Shown here piece by piece: positions 13,980 through 20,328 of a DNA stretch of 27,700 bases. Both the position numbers and the translations under genes were made by a program. Every line of letters starts with the position of its first letter. The stretch's first letter is position 1. This stretch comes from JAZGAE01 sp036475545 (lineage in GTDB: Bacteria > Pseudomonadota > Alphaproteobacteria > DATDPM01): the NCBI GenBank assembly GCA_036475545.1, contig JAZGAE010000049.1:1-27700 (forward strand). The letters are read 5' to 3'. The notes beneath the pieces were generated by a model. It saw only the letters and a program-made list of their open reading frames with translations, was not told where the DNA came from and made no database searches.

Positions 13980-15914
13980 TTACGCCGCCGGCGCCTCGTC
14001 GCAGCGGACCACGGTGATCGGCGGCAGGCGAGAGGAATAACCATCCAGGTCCAGGGTCCACACTTCTGTCTCGCCGTCCTTTCCGCCGGCACTGAAGCCC
14101 ATGGCCTCGTAATGGCCGGCGACCAGCTCGTTGCGCCCGGACGGAATATAATGCCCTACGAGGGCGCGCGCGCCCCTTGCTTTCGCGCCGGCGACCATCT
14201 CATCGAGCACCGCTTCCTCGACCCGCCGGTTGATCACGCGACAACTCATCAGCCACGTGTCGATGGTCCAGATATCTCCATCGATGCCGCAAATGACGAC
14301 GCTGATCATGCCGTTGTCGCCGAAGCGATCACGCAACCGGACCTGCAGGGTGAAGAGGGTTGGATCCGTGGTCATGCTCTCCACCTCGGCCTGGGTGTAG
14401 CGCCGCGTGGTCAGGTTGAACTGGTTCGTTCTGCCGATCAGCTGGAAGACCCGGGCGCTGCCGACGCGATCGAAGGGCCCGAGGACAGCCGTCATCTCCA
14501 ACGATCGCAGATAGTTCTCCAGGTCGCGGCACTCCTGGGCGAGGGCGCCACGGCGGGCATTGGCCCCGTAGCGATCGGCGCGAGCTCGGTCGTCGGCGGT
14601 GAACGCCACGCTTTCGAAGCAACCGGACGCGAGCAGCGCCTGCGGGTAGCGGGAGGGATCGTCAGGCAGCTCGGGGACCCAGACCTGCGGCAGGGCTAGT
14701 CGAACGAGATGGCGCTCGGCCGGACTGTCGTCCAGGAAGACGAGCGCGTCCAGGCCCATGCCCAAGGTTCGGGCGATGCTCTCCAGGTTGGTGGCCTTGT
14801 CGCTCCAGTTGGCCTGAAAGACGCTGATATGCTCTTCGCGCAGGAGCATGTCGGGATGGCGGCGAAAGGGCTCCCGCGCCCTCGCATCGTCGTTCTTGGA
14901 ACATACCGCGAGCAGGATGCCGCGTTCCCGCAGGGTTAGCGCCATGGACTGAACGGCGAGGAAAGCCTCCCCCTCGGGCGATCCTTGCCCCAGAACGATT
15001 CCTTCGAGCCCGTCCTCGCCGATCTCGCCGCCCCACAACGTGTTGTCCAGGTCAAGGGCCAGGCATTTCCGTGTTTGTCCGGTCGACGCCGCCAGCAGGC
15101 GAACACACCAGTCGGCGTAGAGCGGAACGAAGGCCTGGTGGAAGGGCAGCTTGGCCAGGACCCGCTGAACCGGGTCGAACCACCGCTCAAGGCCTACGGT
15201 CGCGGCCAGCGCGGCCACGTCCAGAAGGATGTCGCCGTCGGCCAGTATCCGCTGCGCCAAGCCGGCATTGAATTCGACGGCCCGGTGCCATCGCGTGCCT
15301 TCGAGCCGGAAATCGAGGTTGCCGAATAAGGGCTCGGGCGGCACCGGAACGGTTTGGACGACCATCGTCGCATCCATGGCTTGGCGCATGCGCCCCAACA
15401 GCGTGGCAACATAGTCCAGTGCCGACTCGACCGCCTTCTCGCCATCCGCGGTCAGATCATCCATGAGCCCGGGAACGCCGTTGTAATCGAGGGCCAAGAG
15501 GACGGCGTCGGGCCGCACCGCCTTGATCCGCGAGGCCGGGTCGAGGGCCTCCTGCATCACCTGGTCGAAGGCGCCCTCGACGACGCGTAGGTCGAAGCCG
15601 TAACGGGCGCCCGTGGCGACCAGCGCAGGAACCAGCAGGCTGGACATGGAATTGCTCAACAAGCCCAACGTGAAGGGCCGTAACCCTTCGATCCCGGCCG
15701 GATTGCGGTCTCGTGCCGCAGCGATCACCTTGGCGAGGCGGGCCAGTTGGCTATCGGACAGGGCGCAGCAGGCAAGCGCACGGACGGGTGGTCCGATGTC
15801 CCGGGGATTCTCCTTGAGCGCCACGCATTGCGCAGGGAAGTCCGTCGGCGGAACAGGCAGCCAGGAAAGGCTCTCTATACCCCAACGCATTTGCGCCCGG
15901 ACGAGACGCTTCAC
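13980..15914 (-). CDS. FkbH-like HAD-IIIC phosphatase/acyltransferase
   Basis: FkbH-like enzymes take 1,3-bisphosphoglycerate, remove phosphate and load a glyceryl unit onto an ACP thiol in tetronate and methoxymalonyl pathways. The 644-residue protein shows the three expected parts: an N-terminal SGNH-like region with LGLLSNSMSSLLVPAL (about 83-98), the HAD-IIIC domain with CLALDLDNTLWGGEIGEDG (nucleophile Asp288, Asp290) plus AVCSKNDD and FLDDSPAER, and a C-terminal GNAT-like region with IGRTNQFNLTTRRYT and MSCRVINRRVEE. The start is GTG at 15914, without a good ribosome site. A 16-codon ORF (15961-15911) begins just after the ACP stop and its TGA overlaps this GTG, which may couple translation. 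Exact acyl substrate is inferred from family, not shown. Confidence 0.9.
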   Translation of the reverse strand: MKRLVRAQMRWGIESLSWLPVPPTDFPAQCVALKENPRDIGPPVRALACCALSDSQLARLAKVIAAARDRNPAGIEGLRPFTLGLLSNSMSSLLVPALVATGARYGFDLRVVEGAFDQVMQEALDPASRIKAVRPDAVLLALDYNGVPGLMDDLTADGEKAVESALDYVATLLGRMRQAMDATMVVQTVPVPPEPLFGNLDFRLEGTRWHRAVEFNAGLAQRILADGDILLDVAALAATVGLERWFDPVQRVLAKLPFHQAFVPLYADWCVRLLAASTGQTRKCLALDLDNTLWGGEIGEDGLEGIVLGQGSPEGEAFLAVQSMALTLRERGILLAVCSKNDDARAREPFRRHPDMLLREEHISVFQANWSDKATNLESIARTLGMGLDALVFLDDSPAERHLVRLALPQVWVPELPDDPSRYPQALLASGCFESVAFTADDRARADRYGANARRGALAQECRDLENYLRSLEMTAVLGPFDRVGSARVFQLIGRTNQFNLTTRRYTQAEVESMTTDPTLFTLQVRLRDRFGDNGMISVVICGIDGDIWTIDTWLMSCRVINRRVEEAVLDEMVAGAKARGARALVGHYIPSGRNELVAGHYEAMGFSAGGKDGETEVWTLDLDGYSSRLPPITVVRCDEAPAA

Positions 15915-15965
15915 GGGCCGCGGCAGGCCCGGCCCACCGGGGTCCGGATCACTAAGGGCATAGGC

Positions 15966-16211
15966 CTAACCGGAGAGTTTCCTCGAGATACACGCGATCA
16001 AGTCGCCGACATTGGCAAGACCCGAGACCTCCGCCGCCGTGAATCTGATACCGAATTCCCGCTCCAGCGCAACGATCAACCGGATGTGGGACAAACTGTC
16101 CCACCCCTCGATGTCTTCAGCCGTCATGTCCGCCCTGACCTCCAGAACATCATTCTCGAAGGTCTCACGCATGTACGGCGTTATCCTGGCGAGGATTTCG
16201 TCGCTGTTCAA
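15966..16211 (-). CDS. Acyl carrier protein (TTG start)
   Basis: An 81-residue acyl carrier protein. The phosphopantetheine attachment site is GWDSLSHIRL, with Ser39 as the modified residue, followed by helix III (LEREFGIRFTAAEVSGLANVGDLI), all normal for the family. The start is inferred to be TTG at 16211: it overlaps the VOC stop as TTGA, a usual coupling geometry, and gives MNSDEILARI, the expected N-terminus. No ATG or GTG lies at a sensible place, and longer readings run back through the VOC gene. The acyl chain is probably loaded by the FkbH-like enzyme and used by the MBOAT protein. The gap to the FkbH-like gene is 51 bases. Confidence 0.88.
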   Translation of the reverse strand: MNSDEILARITPYMRETFENDVLEVRADMTAEDIEGWDSLSHIRLIVALEREFGIRFTAAEVSGLANVGDLIACISRKLSG

Positions 16212-16675
16212 GGCCTTGGGGTCGTCTTGCTCGATTTGGTAGGGACCGAGGCCGCGTTGGTGCCCGCGTCCTCGATCAGCTCGATGAGCCCGAAACCGAC
16301 GACCTGGTAAAATGAGACCAGCTTCCCCTCGAAAAGAACGGCCGGTTTGGGCGGGGCCACCGGTACCACCTGGTGCCCCGCTTCGTGCATGGCCGCGATC
16401 GAACCATCCACGTCCGATGACACGAAGCACGTATGGTAGAATTGACTATCCTGCTTCTTCAGAATGAGATCAAGCGGACCGGGCCCCTCGCCGGGCATGA
16501 TCAGTTCGATGTCGGGCATGTCCGCGGCCACGCACAATGCAACGAAGACGTTCTGCAGGGGATCGAAAATCGGGTCGCCGATTTCGTAGTCGATCTCTCT
16601 GAGGAAGGACATTGCGTCATTGGGCTCCCTCACCGCCAAGCCGATATGATGGAAACGCAGGCCGAACCTGTTCAT
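16208..16675 (-). CDS. VOC-fold protein, methylmalonyl-CoA epimerase-like
   Basis: A 155-residue member of the vicinal oxygen chelate superfamily. The N-terminus FHHIGLAVREPNDAMSFL and the later YHTCFVSSDVDGSI, PAVLFEGKLVSF and GLIELIED resemble methylmalonyl-CoA epimerase. The probable metal ligands are all present: His10, Glu57, His81 and Glu132. The epimerase inverts an acidic alpha-carbon in an acyl thioester, so an action on the ACP-bound hydroxyacyl group (inversion or isomerisation) would make sense here, but this is inference. The gene overlaps the methyltransferase before it (ATGA) and the ACP after it (TTGA), which places it firmly in the pathway. A glyoxalase-type activity cannot be excluded. 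The tail after residue 136 (AGTNAASVPTKSSKTTPRP) is probably disordered. Confidence 0.82.
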   Translation of the reverse strand: MNRFGLRFHHIGLAVREPNDAMSFLREIDYEIGDPIFDPLQNVFVALCVAADMPDIELIMPGEGPGPLDLILKKQDSQFYHTCFVSSDVDGSIAAMHEAGHQVVPVAPPKPAVLFEGKLVSFYQVVGFGLIELIEDAGTNAASVPTKSSKTTPRP

Positions 16676-17586
16676 TGCAGTTTATCGAGAACATAGGCGA
16701 CGTTGACGGGGAGGTCGTCGCGCCGGCATTCGACGAGCGACTTGCCGTGGTAGGGAATTTCAAGTAGGTCCCTCACCGACAATCCGGCCTTCGTGATCAG
16801 GTCCCGGATTTCCCTTTCGTTGCGGAATAGATGGATGTGATCGATGGCGGGCGCGTTGATGCAGGTCGTCAAGAAGACGTAGCTGGATTCGCGCGCCAGC
16901 TCGCCGATCCGGCGCAAGAAGGTCCCTGGATTTTCCACATGCTCCAGGACCTCTCCCATGACGATGGCGTCGAACCGCGGAGTCCCTTCCATTTCCCCCA
17001 GAAAATCCTGCTCCTGGAGGTGAACGCGCGGGGCTCGGTCGGGGACGAAATATTCGACGGCGCGCCGAGTCAAGGTGATGCTCGTCGGGCTTATATCGAT
17101 GCCGGTGAAAGAGCGAAAAGACGATCGGCGTATCGCCGTTATGAAAAAATAGCCGTGCCCGGGCCCCACCTCCAGGTAATCGCCGGGGACGTCCAAGGGC
17201 ATGGTCTCCAGGAAGAAGCGTCGAATGTCGGAATGGTTGGGCCACAGGAAGGACGTTATGGCGAGACCAACCATGTACTTTTCCATATACGATTCGTTGA
17301 AATAGACGGAGTCCTTCACCTCCGAAAAGCTTGAATGGCGGTACCTCCGCTCCTTGGCGAAATATAACTGCTCGTTGACGGTGTCATCCAATACCGTGAG
17401 ATAACACGCAACCATGTGATCTACGTCATATCCGCCGTCTGAGAGGAAATTCAGGTACTCCTCCAGATCGGTCTTCTCATGCTCATTCAAATAATTGCAG
17501 GCGGCTCCGAGGAATTTCTTATGTCTCGGCCTTTTCTTCCCAATGCCGGAAACGACCGATTCCATTAATTTCAATGCTTCATTCAT
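16672..17586 (-). CDS. SAM-dependent class I methyltransferase
   Basis: A 304-residue protein with an N-terminal helical region of about 110 residues and a Rossmann methyltransferase domain. Motif I is YLEVGPGHGYFF (137-148), followed by FTGIDISPTSITL (acidic motif II), FDAIVMGEVLEHVENPGTFL (motif IV) and FLTTCINAPAIDHIHLF. This fits small-molecule O- or C-methyltransferases of natural-product and glycan pathways. It is the first gene of the six-gene reverse operon and overlaps the VOC gene by four bases. Upstream in-frame extension is blocked by a stop eight bases before the ATG, and the ribosome site is weak. Its DNA is clearly AT-richer than the rest: 17281-17340 has 27 G/C in 60. The substrate is not known; methylation of the ACP-bound acyl group is one possibility. 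Confidence 0.85.
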   Translation of the reverse strand: MNEALKLMESVVSGIGKKRPRHKKFLGAACNYLNEHEKTDLEEYLNFLSDGGYDVDHMVACYLTVLDDTVNEQLYFAKERRYRHSSFSEVKDSVYFNESYMEKYMVGLAITSFLWPNHSDIRRFFLETMPLDVPGDYLEVGPGHGYFFITAIRRSSFRSFTGIDISPTSITLTRRAVEYFVPDRAPRVHLQEQDFLGEMEGTPRFDAIVMGEVLEHVENPGTFLRRIGELARESSYVFLTTCINAPAIDHIHLFRNEREIRDLITKAGLSVRDLLEIPYHGKSLVECRRDDLPVNVAYVLDKLQ

Positions 17587-17635
17587 TGAGGATCAGTGGC
17601 TCGAGTTCCTTCGATACACACTGGTTGCCACGCGC

Positions 17636-17668
17636 GTTAACTTAGCATCGCGGCTGTATAGCGTTAAC
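17636..17668. promoter_or_regulatory. Paired GTTAAC half-sites before the methyltransferase gene
   Basis: GCGTTAAC occurs at 17634-17641 and again at 17661-17668, in the 131-base gap between the ICMT gene and the six-gene operon. The TTAA cores are CtrA-like half-sites, but their spacing is not N7, so a CtrA site is not claimed. The gap must contain the operon promoter if the upstream transcript does not read through; no clear -35/-10 pair was recognised. Confidence 0.3.
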
Positions 17669-17717
17669 CCAAATCCGCGCCCGCCTTTGCGCCAACGGGG
17701 CCGGAGGAGGGCCCGGC

Positions 17718-18218
17718 TCAGGCCGACCGACGCTCGTCGAGCGCGGCGTCCTCCACGGCGATGCGGTGGCGCAGCAAGATCAGGTTCAGGATCGAGAACA
17801 GGAGCGCGATCTCCCAGGCGCCGAAGATCAACGGCACCACCGCCACCTCGCCCATCACCACCGCGTAGTTGGGGTGGCGCATGAACCGGTATGGACCGCG
17901 CTTCACCAGCGGCGCTCCGGGCACGGTGATGACCCGCGTCGTCCAGTACCGGCCCAGGCTCGCCATCACCCACAGCCGCAAGGCGAGGAGCAGGCCGTAG
18001 ACGCCGAGAAACGGAAGATGGATCGGCGCGTCCCGCGGTACCGCCACCACCAGGGCGACGAACCAAGCCGCGTGCAGCGCCACGATCAGGGGGTAGTGCC
18101 CGGCTCCCACCTCGACGCCGCCCTCCCCAAGCAGCCGCCTGGTGTTGCGCCGGCTCCAGGCGAGCTCGGCGATCCGCTGCAAGGCCACGAAGGCGACGAC
18201 CCAGAGGTGCGGGGTCAT
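17718..18218 (-). CDS. ICMT-family membrane methyltransferase (BpsB/SrsB type)
   Basis: A 166-residue membrane protein with about four hydrophobic segments. The C-terminal signature GPYRFMRHPNYAVVMGEVAVVPL is that of the isoprenylcysteine carboxyl methyltransferase family, and LRLWVMASLGRYWTTRVITVPG precedes it as usual (both slightly longer than quoted here in function). In bacteria such proteins next to type III polyketide synthases O-methylate alkylpyrones or alkylresorcinols (BpsB of Bacillus subtilis, SrsB of Streptomyces). The ATG at 18218 follows the synthase stop by four bases, so the two are one operon and this function is likely. Farnesyl-cysteine methylation is unlikely in a bacterium. 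Confidence 0.88.
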   Translation of the reverse strand: MTPHLWVVAFVALQRIAELAWSRRNTRRLLGEGGVEVGAGHYPLIVALHAAWFVALVVAVPRDAPIHLPFLGVYGLLLALRLWVMASLGRYWTTRVITVPGAPLVKRGPYRFMRHPNYAVVMGEVAVVPLIFGAWEIALLFSILNLILLRHRIAVEDAALDERRSA

Positions 18219-18222
18219 GTCC

Positions 18223-19272
18223 TCATCCCGCCGTCTCGAGGGTGAGGAAGCCGACGGTGAAGCCGGGGCCCAGCGCCGACATGAGGTGGCGCCCCGGCGC
18301 GCGTCGGTCGAGCAGGCGCTCCAGCACGAACAACACGGTCGCCGCCGACATGTTGCCGTAGTCGCGAAGCACGGCGCGGGCCTCGGCCATGGCGCCCTCG
18401 GGCAAACCGAAGGCCTCTTCCAGCGCGGCCACCACCTTGGCCCCGCCCGGGTGGCAGCAGAAGCCGTCGATGTCCCGGAGCGAGAGGCGATGGCGGGCAA
18501 GGAACGCGTCCGCCGCGGTGCGCAGCTCCGTCCGCACCAGCGCCGGGATGTCGCGGGAGAACAGCACCCCGAGCCCGTCGTCCTCGACTCTCCAGCCCAT
18601 CACCTCGAGCGAACCGGGCCAGCAGTATTCGCCCCAGCACGTCAATCCCGGCCCGTCGCCGGTGCAGCCCACCACGGCGGCCGCGGCGCCGTCGCCGAAG
18701 AGGGCCGTGGCGATGATGTTGCTCTTCGACTGGTCGGTGCGGCGAAAGGTGAGGGTGCACAGCTCCACCACCAGGAAGAGGATCCGCTCGTTGGGCGCCG
18801 CCTGCGCCATCTGGGCGGCGCGGGCGAGCCCCAGCACGCCTCCGGCGCAGCCCAGTCCGAACACCGGGAGGCGCCATGCGTCGCGGCGGAGACCCAAGCG
18901 CTCCATCAAGAGCGCGTCCAGGCTCGGCGTCGCCAGGCCGGTGGTGGACACGGCGACGAGGCCGTCGATGTCCCCGACCTCGAGACCCGCCGCGGCAAGC
19001 GCCTCGAGACTCGCCTGTTCCAGGAGCGCCACCGCATTGTCCAGATAAAGACGATTCTTCTCGGCCCATCCGCAGGGCCGCTCGTACCACTGCAAGGGGA
19101 CACAGGCGTAGCGCGACTCGACCCCGGCGTTGGCGAATACGCCCAGCATCCGCTCGATCTCGCTGGTGCGACGGTCGAAAAGGCGGTCGGCTTTGGCCAT
19201 GACTTCCGATTGGCGCAGTCGATACGGCGGCACGGCCGTGGCGAGGCCCAGAAGTCTCGGGACTGGAGGCAT
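18223..19272 (-). CDS. Type III polyketide synthase (alkylpyrone/alkylresorcinol type)
   Basis: A chalcone/stilbene-synthase superfamily enzyme of 349 residues, which extends an acyl-CoA starter with malonyl-CoA and cyclises the chain. The Cys-His-Asn triad is visible: Cys142 in VFGLGCAGGVLGLA, His274 in FCCHPGGAKV and Asn307 in YGNMSAATVLFVL. The C-terminal SALGPGFTVGFLTLE is the usual closing motif. Bacterial enzymes of this type paired with an ICMT-like methyltransferase make long-chain alkylpyrones or alkylresorcinols, phenolic membrane lipids. The gene is transcribed away from the DUF502 gene across a 206-base gap; TTGCGC and AAAATA separated by 17 bases upstream of the ATG might be its promoter. 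No hydroxylase gene of the Srs type lies nearby. Confidence 0.93.
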   Translation of the reverse strand: MPPVPRLLGLATAVPPYRLRQSEVMAKADRLFDRRTSEIERMLGVFANAGVESRYACVPLQWYERPCGWAEKNRLYLDNAVALLEQASLEALAAAGLEVGDIDGLVAVSTTGLATPSLDALLMERLGLRRDAWRLPVFGLGCAGGVLGLARAAQMAQAAPNERILFLVVELCTLTFRRTDQSKSNIIATALFGDGAAAAVVGCTGDGPGLTCWGEYCWPGSLEVMGWRVEDDGLGVLFSRDIPALVRTELRTAADAFLARHRLSLRDIDGFCCHPGGAKVVAALEEAFGLPEGAMAEARAVLRDYGNMSAATVLFVLERLLDRRAPGRHLMSALGPGFTVGFLTLETAG

Positions 19273-19478
19273 GGACGAACGGCTCCGCTAAAGGCGCTAC
19301 TTGATGCGTATTTTGGACCTGATTTGCCACGGCGCAAACGCCGGGTGCCTCTGCGCAGCCCCAAGCCCGGTAAACATTGCGTGATCGGCGCGATTGGCGG
19401 GCGGCGCGCAAATCGGTTGCGCTCGGGCGCGCTTGGCACCATCTTTTGCGCCAGACAGAGGGAAGGGCCACCAACCCT

Positions 19479-20306
19479 ATGAAGAAACAGCAATCCCCGT
19501 CTCCGCGCCGCCGCAACGACGAGGCGCCGGCGCCCTCCGGCCCGCTTGGGAATCCAGGCGGTGGCGGCAACCCGGGCAAGCCGCACCATCACGGGTTCAT
19601 TGGACGGCTGCGGACCTATTTCCTGGCCGGCATCCTGGTCACGGCGCCGATCGGAATCACCGTTTACCTCGCCTGGCTGTTCATCAGCTACGTGGACAGC
19701 CGGGTGACGCCGATCATTCCGGCCAAATACAACCCGGAAACATATCTGCCCTTCAGCATCCCCGGGCTCGGCGTCATCATCGTGGTGGCCGGGTTGATCC
19801 TGATCGGCGCGCTCACGGCGGGCTTCCTCGGCCGCCTGTTCGTGCATTTCAGCGAGCGGGTCGTCGAGCGCATGCCCGTCATCCGGAGCGTCTATGGGGC
19901 GATCAAGCAGATCACCCAGGCGGTCTTTGCCAAGAAGGAAGAGGCTTTCCGCCAGGTCGTCCTGTTCGAGTACCCGCGACACGGCGTCTGGGCGCTCGGC
20001 TTCGCGACCGGGGTGACCGAGGGCGAGGTGCAGGACCTCACCGGCAACGAAGTGGTGAACGTCTTCCTTCCCACCACGCCCAACCCGACCTCGGGCTATC
20101 TTCTGTTCGTTCCGCGCAAGGACCTGATCATTTTGAAGATGACCGTGGAGGACGGGATCAAGATGGTCGTCTCGGGCGGCATCGTCACGCCGCCAGTCGT
20201 CCTTCCGGAGACGGGAAAGGCCGTCCCCCTCGTGAGGGCGGCGGAGGGCGAAGCGCCCGCGATCGCCGCGCAACAGAGCGAGCCGAAGAAGGGCGAAGCC
20301 GTCTGA
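19479..20306 (+). CDS. DUF502 family membrane protein
   Basis: A 275-residue inner-membrane protein with a Pro/Gly-rich, hydrophilic N-terminal region of about 35 residues, including PHHH, then two transmembrane segments (about 45-67 and 88-112) separated by YVDSRVTPIIPAKYNPETYLPF. The DUF502 signature follows: VVERMPVIRSVYGAIKQITQAVF, then FEYPRHGVWALGFATG, VFLPTTPNPTSGYLLFVP and SGGIVTPP. The family is widespread in proteobacteria and chloroplast lineages and its biochemical role is not settled. The ATG at 19479 is chosen because upstream in-frame sequence is low-quality and the segment before it lies in the divergent promoter region. It ends 22 bases before the convergent recG stop. Confidence 0.92.
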   Translation: MKKQQSPSPRRRNDEAPAPSGPLGNPGGGGNPGKPHHHGFIGRLRTYFLAGILVTAPIGITVYLAWLFISYVDSRVTPIIPAKYNPETYLPFSIPGLGVIIVVAGLILIGALTAGFLGRLFVHFSERVVERMPVIRSVYGAIKQITQAVFAKKEEAFRQVVLFEYPRHGVWALGFATGVTEGEVQDLTGNEVVNVFLPTTPNPTSGYLLFVPRKDLIILKMTVEDGIKMVVSGGIVTPPVVLPETGKAVPLVRAAEGEAPAIAAQQSEPKKGEAV

Positions 20307-20328
20307 CCTCCCGCGGCGCCGCCCGGCT

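Noticed and set aside
13957..14061. Upstream in-frame start extending the MBOAT protein by 35 residues
   Set aside because: The extension overlaps the FkbH-like gene end, is low in hydrophobicity, and the family begins with MIFSS at 13956.
14112..14699. Forward ORFs opposite the FkbH-like gene (14112-14699, 14985-15329 and others)
   Set aside because: Antisense shadows of a gene with clear HAD and acyltransferase motifs.
17636..17668. A second CtrA site before the methyltransferase gene
   Set aside because: The two TTAA cores are 23 bases apart instead of seven, so they do not form the CtrA dimer site.
17697..17715. GGGCC/GGCCC inverted repeat after the ICMT gene as a terminator
   Set aside because: The stem is only about five bases and no T tract follows on the reverse strand.
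8871..19272. Mobile element or phage origin of the accessory block
   Set aside because: No transposase, integrase, terminal inverted repeats or target duplications were seen at its edges; only the base composition of part of it suggests transfer.
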